Part shown: piece by piece, positions 57,084 to 64,000 of the stretch
Layout: the number at the start of each line of letters is the position of its first letter
Numbering within the stretch: position 1 is the first letter of the stretch
Assembly: GCA_964549495.1 (NCBI GenBank)
Contig: CAZJWJ010000020.1
Span: 1-64,000 of the forward strand
Source of the DNA: JACKBJ01 sp964549495
GTDB lineage: Bacteria > Chloroflexota > Anaerolineae > Epilineales > Epilineaceae
Direction of reading: 5' to 3'
DNA: 64,000 nucleotides
Program-made: the position numbers and the translations under genes
The notes under the pieces: generated by a model
Database searches by the model: none
What the model was told of the DNA's origin: nothing
What the model saw: only the letters and a program-made list of their open reading frames with translations

Positions 57084-57205
57084 ATTTCCATCCCTTCCAG
57101 CATATCACCCGGCGCTCGGTATCGTCTCCGTGGACCAGGCGCGCTTCTTGCTGAGGGCTTCGAGCACGAATCCGCCGAGGTCGAGCACGTGAGGGATGCC
57201 TGAAC

Positions 57206-57370
57206 ATGATCACACAACGCCGCGACGAGCCCGAATCGGAGCTGCTCCCGCCTTGGAAGCCGCCTGCACGCCCGCGACCGATACTCTGCCTGTTCCTGTT
57301 CTTCGTCGGTGTGGCCGCGTGGAACTGCCTGATCATCTTCCCGTTGCTCGACTTGATGTTCATTTTCTAG
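57206..57370 (+). CDS. 54-residue single-helix membrane protein
   Basis: Short frame beginning MITQRRDEPESELLPPWKPP and ending in a strongly apolar helix (ILCLFLFFVGVAAWNCLIIF, then PLLDLMFIF). GAGGGA lies nine bases before the ATG at 57206. A charged, Pro-rich cytoplasmic lead followed by one membrane segment is a common plan for small membrane proteins. No family is recognised, and there is no second line of evidence beyond start signal and hydrophobicity. Confidence 0.5.
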   Translation: MITQRRDEPESELLPPWKPPARPRPILCLFLFFVGVAAWNCLIIFPLLDLMFIF

Positions 57371-57501
57371 TGCCGCCCGGCCGACATGGTGACGGTGCAA
57401 TGGCGAAGGGTCGCGGAGGGCGAGACCTGCTACCATCTCGCGAGGGCCGATAGACCTCGAGGGGCGTGCGAAGCCCGGACTCGAGGGGCGAGGGGGATGG
57501 C

Positions 57502-58578
57502 ATGCGAATCGGAAATCGTCGTCATGAGGCATACGGCAGACCGGCCGGAATCGAAGGCTGGCCGGAGCGGCATGAGCCCGCGCCGGCCGAAGCCGTCCGC
57601 ATCCAGGTCACGGACTACGGACCGGATCGAAGCGACACCTACCAAGCCACCGATCTCGATGTCGTTCTGGCATCGGAGGTGCCGGAGTGGTCGCGGGTTC
57701 GTTGGATCGATGTCGAGACCCGGCACGCCAACGTCGTCGAGCGATTCCGCGAGACCTACAAACTGCACACCTTGGCCGCCGAGGATGTGCTCACCTCGCC
57801 CCAGCGCCCAAAATGCGACATCTACGAGGACCAGCTCTTCCTCGTGGCGCAGATGCTGTGGTTGGAAGGTGACGAGCTGGTCGAGGAGCAGGTCGGCATC
57901 TTCCTCTTGCAGGACCTGCTCATCACCTTCCAGGAACGCCCAGGGGATGTATGGGGGCCGATCCGCAGACGGATCGCCGACGAGGGCTCCCGCCTGCGAT
58001 CCCAAGGACCCGACTACCTGCTCTACGCCTTGCTGGACGCCATCGTGGACCGCGTCTTCCCGATCCTCGAGCATTTTGGGGATCGACTGGAAGTTCTCGA
58101 GGACTCGGTCCTGGAGACACCGCGTCCGGAGGTCTTGCACGAGGTTCATGCCCTGCGGCGCGAGCTGCTGCGCTTGCGCCACGCCATGTGGCCCCTGCGG
58201 CAGGTCATCGACGAGTTGGAGCGCGAGGGCGGTTCGCGACTCACGGCGACGACGCGAACCTACCTGCGGGATGTCTACCAACACGTCGTCCAGATCATCG
58301 ACTTCATCGAGACCTATCGCGAGCTCGGCTCCAGTTTGACGGAATTCTACATGTCCTCGCTCTCGCAGCGCATGAACGAGATCATGAAGGTGCTGACCAT
58401 CATCGCCACCCTCTTCATCCCCATCACCTTCCTGGCCGGCGTCTACGGCATGAACTTCCGGTACCTGCCAGAGCTCCAGTGGCGCCACGGCTACGCCGCT
58501 TTCTGGGCGCTCTGCCTGGCCATCACGATCGGACTGGTGGTCTACTTCTGGCGTCGCGGCTGGCTGCGCGAGGAGTAG
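57502..58578 (+). CDS. corA: CorA-family magnesium/divalent metal transporter
   Basis: 358-residue inner-membrane channel. The large cytoplasmic N-terminal domain (LDVVLASEVPEWSRVRWIDV, LHTLAAEDVLTSPQRPKCD) leads into the long stalk helix (SLSQRMNEIMKVLTIIATLF) and two C-terminal transmembrane helices. The pore loop has the invariant YGMNF after IPITFLAGV, and the protein ends in a basic tail (FWRRGWLREE). The ATG at 57502 is used with GAGGGGGA upstream; an in-frame start twelve codons earlier is possible. Specificity (Mg2+ or another divalent ion) is not told by the motif alone. Confidence 0.94.
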   Translation: MRIGNRRHEAYGRPAGIEGWPERHEPAPAEAVRIQVTDYGPDRSDTYQATDLDVVLASEVPEWSRVRWIDVETRHANVVERFRETYKLHTLAAEDVLTSPQRPKCDIYEDQLFLVAQMLWLEGDELVEEQVGIFLLQDLLITFQERPGDVWGPIRRRIADEGSRLRSQGPDYLLYALLDAIVDRVFPILEHFGDRLEVLEDSVLETPRPEVLHEVHALRRELLRLRHAMWPLRQVIDELEREGGSRLTATTRTYLRDVYQHVVQIIDFIETYRELGSSLTEFYMSSLSQRMNEIMKVLTIIATLFIPITFLAGVYGMNFRYLPELQWRHGYAAFWALCLAITIGLVVYFWRRGWLREE

Positions 58579-58693
58579 CGATCGGCCCGGCCGTATCTTT
58601 GGGTGCCTTGGCCACGTTGAATGCAGTGAATCGCGGTGTCGCCGGCCGTGCTGTCCGCCATGCTCAGAAACAGTGCTCTCCAGGAGTCATCGG

Positions 58694-60670
58694 ATGCGTA
58701 CCACCTGCCTACGCCTGCTCGCGATCGCCTTCGCCCTCACGCTCGGTGCCGTACTGACCAGAGGGGCACTCGCCGCCCCCGACGAAGCGCTCTGGTTCGT
58801 CGAGAACGTCGGACAGCGCGCGGGCGATGTGGCCTTCTACGTGCCCGGCGCATCCTTCTCGCTCGAGGTCGGCACCGACGGCGGGTTCGAAGTCCAGGCC
58901 TTCGGCGGTGACCTCCACGCGGTGGGCTACGCGGGCGCGCAAGGCAGCCCGACGCTGACCGGTCTGGATCGCCAGCGCGATGCCGACGTCTACTACGCCG
59001 AGGCGCCCGGCTCCCCGACCCGCGGCGCGGGCGTGTTCTCCGCAGTGCAGGTCGAGGAGCTGATCGACGGCGTCGATGCCCGCTACGAGGGCAGCCCCGA
59101 CCGCCTGTGGCGCCGCTTCACCCTAGCGGCCGGCACGGATCCCGCCGGCTTGCGTCTGACCTACGGCGACCTCGATGCAGAGGTGGCACCGGCCGGCCAG
59201 CTGATCCTCTCGCAGGCAGGCCGAACCGTGCTGATCGAGGCCAAGCCGGTGGTCTACCAGGATCCGGGCGTAGGCATCCAGACCGCCTTCGAGCCGCAAC
59301 CGGATGGCAGCGTCGCGCTGTCCCCGGCCGCCTTCGATCCCGCGCGTCCGCTGCACATCGACCTCGCGCTGACGCTGAGCCAGGTCGACATGGCCCGCGA
59401 GTCGGCGCAGCGCGCTCAGGACATGCAGTCCGAAGGTCCGCTGCTGCGGACCCAGTTGCGCGATTCCGAATCCAGTGCGCAGATCACGGGCTCGGCCGCG
59501 CTGGATGGCGCTAGCGGAGATGTCGAATTCGAGGGCGAGCAGCCCGATGCTCCGCAGGCGCCCGACGCCTTGATCGTCGGTAGCGACCTCGGCGGCGGCG
59601 ACCTGGTGCCGGCCAACGGTGACGTGCTATCGGGCAGCTTCACCAACGTGGGCACCTTCCACGTGGCTGCCGGCGTCACGGTCTTCGTCGATCCGGGCGT
59701 ACCGCTGTCGGTGACGGCCACCGAGATCCTCATCGAGGGGACGATCGATGCCGATCTGGCCGGATTCGTGGGGGGCGCAACACCGCCGAATCCGTCCGAT
59801 CCGGGCAATCCCGGCGGCGGCCCGGGCGGCGGTGAAGGGGGAGGCTTCGGGAACTGCGTGCACAGCGGCGGAGGTGGCGGCGGTGCGTATGGAGGTGATG
59901 GTGGCGACAGCTCCAGCCTCTTCGGTACCAACCCGCCACCGGCATTGGGCGGTAGCGCCTACGGAAGTCCGAATCCACCCGGCATCATGATGGGATCCGG
60001 CGGCGGTTCGGGCGGCAATCACTGCAACGCCACCCAGGGGGGTCCGGGCGGCAACGGAGGCGGTGCCGTCGAGTTGCACGCAACTCGGATCACGGTATCC
60101 GGCACGATCACCGCCAACGGCCAAGACGGCATCGCCTCCACCGTCGCCGGCGGCCCGGGGGGTGGCGGCGGTGCAGGCGGTGGTATCTGGCTGGATGGCT
60201 GCCTCACCCTGGATGGCGCGACCCTGAGCGCGAACGGCGGCGATGGCGGCGACGGCGTGCAGGGCGTTGGCTTGGGCATGGCCGGTGGAGGTGGAGGGGG
60301 CGGTCGAATCAAGCTCTCGGGCAGTGTCGCTGCAGGGCCGGTAGCCAACTCTTCGGCGGCAGCCGGCGCCGCGGGAACGACCAACGCCCTGGTCGTGCAA
60401 GGTGGCATCGAAGCCACGGCAGGGGGACCTGGCAGCATCGTCGACGAAACGATCGTGCTCGCCGGCCCGTGCCCGCTCGATGTGGCACCGCCCTCCGTCG
60501 GTGGCTTCGGCGCGGGCGCGGTGACGGTCGTGGAGCGGGCTGCCGCGCCGGGCCGCGCGTCGGAATCGGAGCCGCAGCGCCTTCCCCTGGCCTTGATCGC
60601 CGTGGCGATGTCGCTGGCCGCGGCCGTGGTCGGCCTCGCGCGGCGACGCTGGAGCCACGACGCCCGGTAG
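58694..60670 (+). CDS. Gly-rich surface protein with DUF7948-like N-terminus and C-terminal anchor
   Basis: 658-residue exported protein. The signal peptide is TCLRLLAIAFALTLGAVLT. Residues of about 35-220 resemble the DUF7948 domain of secreted proteins (LWFVENVGQRAGDVAFYVPG, DADVYYAEAPGS, GVDARYEGSPDRLWRRFTL). Then follows a beta-helix-like part broken by Gly-rich segments (GGPGGGEGGGFGNC, GGGGGGAYGGDGGDS). The C-terminus is a membrane helix (LPLALIAVAMSLAAAVVGLA) and RRRWSHDAR, a wall/membrane anchor plan. AGGAG lies seven bases before the ATG at 58694. It probably forms part of the cell surface, but its partner is unknown. Confidence 0.8.
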   Translation: MRTTCLRLLAIAFALTLGAVLTRGALAAPDEALWFVENVGQRAGDVAFYVPGASFSLEVGTDGGFEVQAFGGDLHAVGYAGAQGSPTLTGLDRQRDADVYYAEAPGSPTRGAGVFSAVQVEELIDGVDARYEGSPDRLWRRFTLAAGTDPAGLRLTYGDLDAEVAPAGQLILSQAGRTVLIEAKPVVYQDPGVGIQTAFEPQPDGSVALSPAAFDPARPLHIDLALTLSQVDMARESAQRAQDMQSEGPLLRTQLRDSESSAQITGSAALDGASGDVEFEGEQPDAPQAPDALIVGSDLGGGDLVPANGDVLSGSFTNVGTFHVAAGVTVFVDPGVPLSVTATEILIEGTIDADLAGFVGGATPPNPSDPGNPGGGPGGGEGGGFGNCVHSGGGGGGAYGGDGGDSSSLFGTNPPPALGGSAYGSPNPPGIMMGSGGGSGGNHCNATQGGPGGNGGGAVELHATRITVSGTITANGQDGIASTVAGGPGGGGGAGGGIWLDGCLTLDGATLSANGGDGGDGVQGVGLGMAGGGGGGGRIKLSGSVAAGPVANSSAAAGAAGTTNALVVQGGIEATAGGPGSIVDETIVLAGPCPLDVAPPSVGGFGAGAVTVVERAAAPGRASESEPQRLPLALIAVAMSLAAAVVGLARRRWSHDAR

Positions 60671-60697
60671 CGGCCGGGGCATGTTCGAGAACTGGAG

Positions 60698-60730
60698 CAC
60701 GAGTCGAGGGCTTGCCGCCCTCGGCTCGTG
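60698..60730. terminator. Bidirectional terminator hairpin
   Basis: CACGAG-T-CGAGGGC (60698-60711), loop TTGCC, GCCCTCG-G-CTCGTG (60717-60730) form a 14-bp stem with one T-G pair. It lies 27 bases after the surface-protein stop and two bases from the stop of the convergent APH-type gene. There is no long T-run, but stem strength and location between convergent genes support a terminator for both. Confidence 0.65.
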
Positions 60731-60732
60731 TG

Positions 60733-61665
60733 TTATCCCTCGTCTTCCAGCAAGTCTTGCAGGACCCTCCACGCATCGGCGGCCTTGTCCCGCTGTGACC
60801 GCGCAGCGGAGGCATGGTGTTCGGCAAGGGTGATCAGGGCCTTCCACAGGGCCCAGCCTCGCGCTCGATCCCATGTGGCGTCATCGAGCGCCACCGCCGA
60901 GCGGAACTCCGCGCGACTCGCACCCGAGAAGTAGGTCCAAGCGATGGTCAGGTCGCAAGCCGGGTCGCCGGTTGCCATGCCGCCGAAATCGATGATGCCG
61001 GCCAGCGCACCGTCGCGCACCAGGATGTTGTCGGGGCTCATGTCGCCGTGCAACCAGACCGGCGCTTTACTCCAGGTCGAGTCTAGGGCCAGATCCCAGC
61101 GTCGAGTTGCGCGCCGGGCATCGCATTCACTCAGATGACCCTGCAGCATCGATAGGGCCTCACGCGTTTCTCGATCGTAGACTTCGAGTGGCGCGCCGCG
61201 GTAGAAGTTGTGTGCGCCGGGCGGCAGGCCATCTCCGAGATCGAGCTGTTGGAGCGCAGATAGGAAGCCGGCCAGAGACCGGGCTAGCTGCGACCGGCCT
61301 ATGTCACTCGCCTGAGCGACTGTCTCCCCGTCGATCCAACGATACACCGACCAATGCCAGGGGTAGCCAGCCCCGGGATGACCCAGTGCAAGGGGCTCCG
61401 GAATCGGCAACGGCAAGCGGGGCGCGAGTCGAGGCAGCCATTCCTGCTCCTTGTGCACCTTCTCGGCGTAGCGTTCGGCGCTGGGCAGTCGCAAGCTCAT
61501 GACGGAGCCGAGTCGGAAGGTCCGGTTGTCCCAGCCCCCGGGCAGAACCTGTCGGATGGGTATGTGCGCCCAGTGCGGAAACTGACTGGCGACGAGCTGG
61601 CAAGCCAGATCGGCGTCGATTCGCGGGACCGCGTGCCGTTCGGGCTCGTGTTCTGGGGACGTCAC
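60733..61665 (-). CDS. Aminoglycoside phosphotransferase (APH)-family kinase
   Basis: 310-residue protein-kinase-fold enzyme that phosphorylates a small molecule. The catalytic loop is VWLHGDMSPDNILV, with Asp and Asn, followed by GIIDFGGMATGDPACDL (Mg-binding Asp). The N-lobe has GGWDNRTFRLGSVMSLRLP in the nucleotide-binding position. The family covers antibiotic, choline, homoserine and fructosamine kinases, so resistance should not be assumed. The start is a GTG at 61665 overlapping the stop of the metallophosphoesterase gene (GTGA). Confidence 0.87.
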   Translation of the reverse strand: MTSPEHEPERHAVPRIDADLACQLVASQFPHWAHIPIRQVLPGGWDNRTFRLGSVMSLRLPSAERYAEKVHKEQEWLPRLAPRLPLPIPEPLALGHPGAGYPWHWSVYRWIDGETVAQASDIGRSQLARSLAGFLSALQQLDLGDGLPPGAHNFYRGAPLEVYDRETREALSMLQGHLSECDARRATRRWDLALDSTWSKAPVWLHGDMSPDNILVRDGALAGIIDFGGMATGDPACDLTIAWTYFSGASRAEFRSAVALDDATWDRARGWALWKALITLAEHHASAARSQRDKAADAWRVLQDLLEDEG

Positions 61666-62105
61666 GAAGTCGCACCATCTCGGATCGACAAGCCGAGTCG
61701 CCCGCCGAAGAATGCCCGGTCGATGAAGCTTCGCTCGGGAACCTCTCGTCGCTCGAAGTCCCGGGCCAGCGTCGCATCGTCGTAGGGCACGCTGCGGTGG
61801 CGAACCGCGAGCCGTTCGTCGAGCTGGGTGTGGATCCAGCGCTGATGCCGCAACTCACCCTCGCCCATCCAGGCGGGGCGTGGATCCGGGATGCCGTGGG
61901 CAAAGTAGGCGTCGTGGTTGCCCATGATCAGCGTGGCGCCCTGTAGCCCGCAGAGCAGCTCGAGGCATTCGGCCGGCTGCGGGCCGATGCCGATGGCGTC
62001 GCCCAGGTGCACGATCCGATCGCAGCCTTCCTGTCGGATGGCGGCCAGAGCAGCGCGCAGGGCTGGCAGGTTGGCGTGAACATCTGCGATCACTGCGGTC
62101 TTCAT
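61662..62105 (-). CDS. Metallophosphoesterase lacking the central half (internally deleted)
   Basis: 147-residue protein of the YfcE/calcineurin-like group, which is normally about 240 residues. The N-terminus carries the first metal ligands (VIADVHANLPAL, VHLGDAIGIGP, LIMGNHDAYF). The C-terminus is the usual family end (VPYDDATLARDFERREVPER, FIDRAFFGG). The segment between RWIHTQLDE and RLAVRHR is missing; in relatives it holds the further His ligands, including the GH(T/D)H motif. The frame is unbroken, so a protein is probably still made, but it is unlikely to be active. The ATG at 62105 is used. It is coupled to the APH-type kinase. Confidence 0.75.
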   Translation of the reverse strand: MKTAVIADVHANLPALRAALAAIRQEGCDRIVHLGDAIGIGPQPAECLELLCGLQGATLIMGNHDAYFAHGIPDPRPAWMGEGELRHQRWIHTQLDERLAVRHRSVPYDDATLARDFERREVPERSFIDRAFFGGRLGLSIRDGATS

Positions 62106-62221
62106 CGGCCCTTCCCCCCGAGTTCGGTGACCGGAGCCTGATTGTAGGCTGGACCTCGATCGTCGGCCGGCTGCACACGACCGGCACCGTCCCTGGCCCT
62201 AACCCGGATCCCTTGCAGCAT

Positions 62222-63040
62222 CTACGGATCCACATTGATCACCGGTAGGAATGCGATCCAGCTGAGTGTGGGGCTCGGTGTGGGCGTCGAGGCAACGGTG
62301 GGGGTGGGAACGCTGGTCGCTGTCAAAGAAGACGTCGCGGTTGGGGCAGATGTGCGCGTTGGGCTCGAGGTCGCACTCGGCGTCGCTGAGGGCGGAGACG
62401 TGGGGCTGGGGTTCGCCAGGTAGACGACTTCCAACACGGGCGCGAAAGCCCCGCTCTCCCGACTGGCGAAGTCGACGCGACCGTTTTCGGTCCCGACCAG
62501 TTCCACACCGTGCTCGGCCGCCCTTCGATCATGCCATTCCGTGGTCAGCGCCGTGAGATCCTGCTCTTGCCAGCTGCCACCTGAGGCGAAGTCACAGTCG
62601 CGGACCCGCCAACGGCTGGCGATGCCACCCGCGGCGGGCCGGTTCTGCAGCACTAGCGTCGCTTCGCTCCAAGGACCGAGGACCTGTGACAGCTGCATCG
62701 AATATCGCCCATCCCGCGAATCGGAAGTCGCATTCTGGCAGTACATTCTGAGCGTGGCCCGCCGGATCGTGGCGTCGGCTGGCAAGCTGCCGAGCACGTC
62801 GAATCGAAGGTAGGCCATGAACCTGACGTGTGAGATCGCGACGATCAGACGCTCCTCGCCGCCGCGGGGAAAGGGCGGCTCATCCGCCGGATCGATCACG
62901 TAGGTGTCGGCAACCGCCGTCAACACCTGGCTGTACTCCTGCGTCTGGGCCGCCGCCGGCTGTGCGATGATCGCGCTGAAGGCGATCCACATCAGTGCGG
63001 GCAGCCAGCCCGCGATCCGTCGGTGCTTGCGCTTGCTCAT
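62222..63040 (-). CDS. Secreted DNRLRE-like protein with Pro/Thr tail
   Basis: 272-residue exported protein. The signal is WLPALMWIAFSAIIAQPAAA. The main domain (LTAVADTYVIDPADEPPFPR, YLRFDVLGSLPADATIRRAT, LRMYCQNATS, VLEVVYL) fits the DNRLRE/CBM96-like beta-sandwich that binds carbohydrate in secreted proteins. A tail of Pro/Thr/Ser repeats (SATPSATSSPTRTSAPTATS and onward) ends in WIAFLPVINVDP, resembling the FLP/YLP motif seen after such linkers in the vWA proteins here. The ATG at 63040 is chosen; the earlier in-frame ATG adds a polar lead. Confidence 0.8.
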   Translation of the reverse strand: MSKRKHRRIAGWLPALMWIAFSAIIAQPAAAQTQEYSQVLTAVADTYVIDPADEPPFPRGGEERLIVAISHVRFMAYLRFDVLGSLPADATIRRATLRMYCQNATSDSRDGRYSMQLSQVLGPWSEATLVLQNRPAAGGIASRWRVRDCDFASGGSWQEQDLTALTTEWHDRRAAEHGVELVGTENGRVDFASRESGAFAPVLEVVYLANPSPTSPPSATPSATSSPTRTSAPTATSSLTATSVPTPTVASTPTPSPTLSWIAFLPVINVDP

Positions 63041-63117
63041 CGACAATGCCCTCCGCCTCGGCTGCGACCGATTGGATGTATGAGTGTACACCCTCCTCTA
63101 TCAAGAAGTCTCACACG

Positions 63118-63447
63118 TCAACGCATACTCGGCATGAGCTCTTCGACCCTCGGATCGACATAGGGGCCGAAGGCCTCCATCAGAATCAGCGCGACGGTCT
63201 GCATCCAGACCATGATCAACAGCGCCCCGAAGACGACCGGGTAGTCGAAGCGCACGAGCACCGGGCCCCTCGAGCCCACGTAGGTCCCCAACGGAATCGC
63301 GATCAGCAGTCCTACGAGCGCCGCTGATGCCAGCAAGGCAATGCTATTGCCGATTCCATCAAGCAGGATGGTCTTCACCGGGCGTTCTTGCGTGAACGAG
63401 ATCCCGAAGTCGCCACGCAGGACCCCCCGGGAAATCCCCCACTGCAT
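63118..63447 (-). pseudogene. DppB-type ABC permease remnant
   Basis: 109-codon frame with pieces of an oligopeptide/nickel-type permease. RGVLRGDFGISFTQERPVKT and IALLASAALVGLLIAIPLG match the region before and through the second membrane helix. FDYPVVFGALLIMVWMQTVA and GPYVDPRV match the extreme C-terminus of DppB. The N-terminal helix and about 150 residues of the middle (including the EAA loop) are absent. A stop codon lies twelve codons upstream of the ATG. It is therefore a decayed gene. No other ABC-transporter gene is nearby. Confidence 0.75.
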
Positions 63448-63554
63448 CGGCGCGGCATCGCTGCTACGGTACTACGCGCAGATGCAAGGCCCGAGGTCGT
63501 ACGGCCTTGCCGAGGGCCTCGGGGAGTCGATGCGAGCAGATCATAGGAGGTCCC

Positions 63555-63989
63555 ATGGCCATCGAACGCAAGAAGCAGCGAATGAAAGAGTTCTACGAGC
63601 AGATCGTCAGCCAGGGCAAGCTGGATCAGATCCCGCAGTACATCGACGGCAACTTCACCGACCACGATCCGCTGCCCGACCTACCCCAGGGTTCCGAAGG
63701 CGTCCGCAAGACCTTCGAGTTCTACCGCTCGGCCTTCCCCGACATGAAGCTCGAGGTCGAGGACATGTATGCCGATGGTGACACCATCGTCAGCCGCTTG
63801 CGCATGACCGGAACCCACAAGGGCGCCGTGATGGGCATCGAGCCCACCGGCGAAGAGATCGAGTGCAAGGGCATCGACATCGTCCGTCTGCCCGGCGAGA
63901 AGGCCACCGAACGCTGGGGGCAGTTCGATGACCTGGGCATGATGAAGCAGATCGGCGCGGTACCGGACCTGCAGCCGCAGCCTGCCTAG
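63555..63989 (+). CDS. SnoaL-like / NTF2-fold ester-cyclase family protein
   Basis: 144-residue protein with a SnoaL-like fold: an N-terminal helix (RMKEFYEQIVSQGKLDQIPQ), the YIDGNFTDHDPLPDLPQG segment with the His/Asp pair, and strands EVEDMYADGDTIVSRLRMTG, THKGAVMGIEPTGEEIE and IDIVRLPGEKATERW. Such proteins include polyketide cyclases and many proteins of unknown role. AGGAGG lies four bases before the ATG at 63555. It is divergent from the permease remnant. Confidence 0.88.
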   Translation: MAIERKKQRMKEFYEQIVSQGKLDQIPQYIDGNFTDHDPLPDLPQGSEGVRKTFEFYRSAFPDMKLEVEDMYADGDTIVSRLRMTGTHKGAVMGIEPTGEEIECKGIDIVRLPGEKATERWGQFDDLGMMKQIGAVPDLQPQPA

Positions 63990-64000
63990 ACTGGCTCGTA

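Noticed and set aside
59800..60330. Gly-rich tandem-like DNA as a possible CRISPR or minisatellite
   Set aside because: Repeats are irregular GGC/GGT codons for Gly within the surface protein; there are no equal spacers.
60733..61665. Antibiotic resistance gene
   Set aside because: The APH fold covers many metabolic kinases; nothing here points to aminoglycosides.

Overview
The window is a 64-kb piece of a GC-rich bacterial chromosome, most likely from a member of the Chloroflexota (Anaerolineae-like). This is inferred from gene content, not from a marker-gene tree. Supporting features are secreted proteins with Pro/Thr linkers followed by a YLPxLL-type motif, LVIVD-repeat and DUF7948-like surface proteins, a class III cyclase fused to a STAND-type ATPase and TPRs, a fused FeS/NrfD subunit, and a ThrRS without a TGS domain. 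No rRNA, tRNA or CRISPR array was recognised. Genes are dense and are often coupled by ATGA or GTGA overlaps.

Layout. 1-7.5 kb (minus): a membrane-bound molybdoenzyme operon (fused FeS-NrfD subunit, catalytic subunit, TorD-like chaperone) running into ppk1, which is cut by the window edge. 7.7-13.1 kb: the cyclase-ATPase-TPR regulator, divergent from a membrane protein coupled to an MFS carrier. 13.1-16.8 kb (minus): MazG-like pyrophosphohydrolase, a secreted protein resembling the TIGR03790 family, and a GT4 glycosyltransferase, overlapping end to end. The middle gene carries an in-frame 159-bp mobile element. 16.9-23.7 kb: DUF445, PspC-like and beta-helix membrane proteins; a GCS2-CBS ligase coupled to an AstE/AspA-type hydrolase and a methyltransferase; DUF456. 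23.8-31.8 kb: thrS, an orphan histidine kinase, a second methyltransferase, a FitAB/VapBC toxin-antitoxin pair with a readable promoter and operator, ettA, and a DEDDh exonuclease-WYL fusion.

31.9-39.2 kb (minus): four coupled genes (beta-propeller/vWA surface protein, sirtuin, Nudix hydrolase, GT-C-like membrane protein). 39.2-49.7 kb: a 740-bp non-coding stretch with a perfect CRP-type palindrome, dsbD, a 31-bp perfect inverted repeat, a second vWA protein of visibly lower GC, an LVIVD propeller protein with a possible leaderless promoter, psuG, and a cytochrome P450. 49.8-56.2 kb: a three-gene helicase/helicase/FeS-nuclease operon that looks like a dissected AddAB, then two small membrane proteins. 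56.2-64 kb: the second copy of the 159-bp element, a frameshifted Pro/Thr-linker protein, tiny ORFs, corA, a Gly-rich surface protein, an APH-type kinase coupled to an internally deleted metallophosphoesterase, a DNRLRE-like surface protein, a DppB permease remnant, and a SnoaL-like protein.

The most unusual item is the pair of 159-bp palindromic elements, about 92% identical, with 3-bp TNA target duplications. One lies in frame inside a protein-coding gene. Next are the three-subunit recombination nuclease operon, the sirtuin-Nudix coupling, and the decaying genes at the right end.
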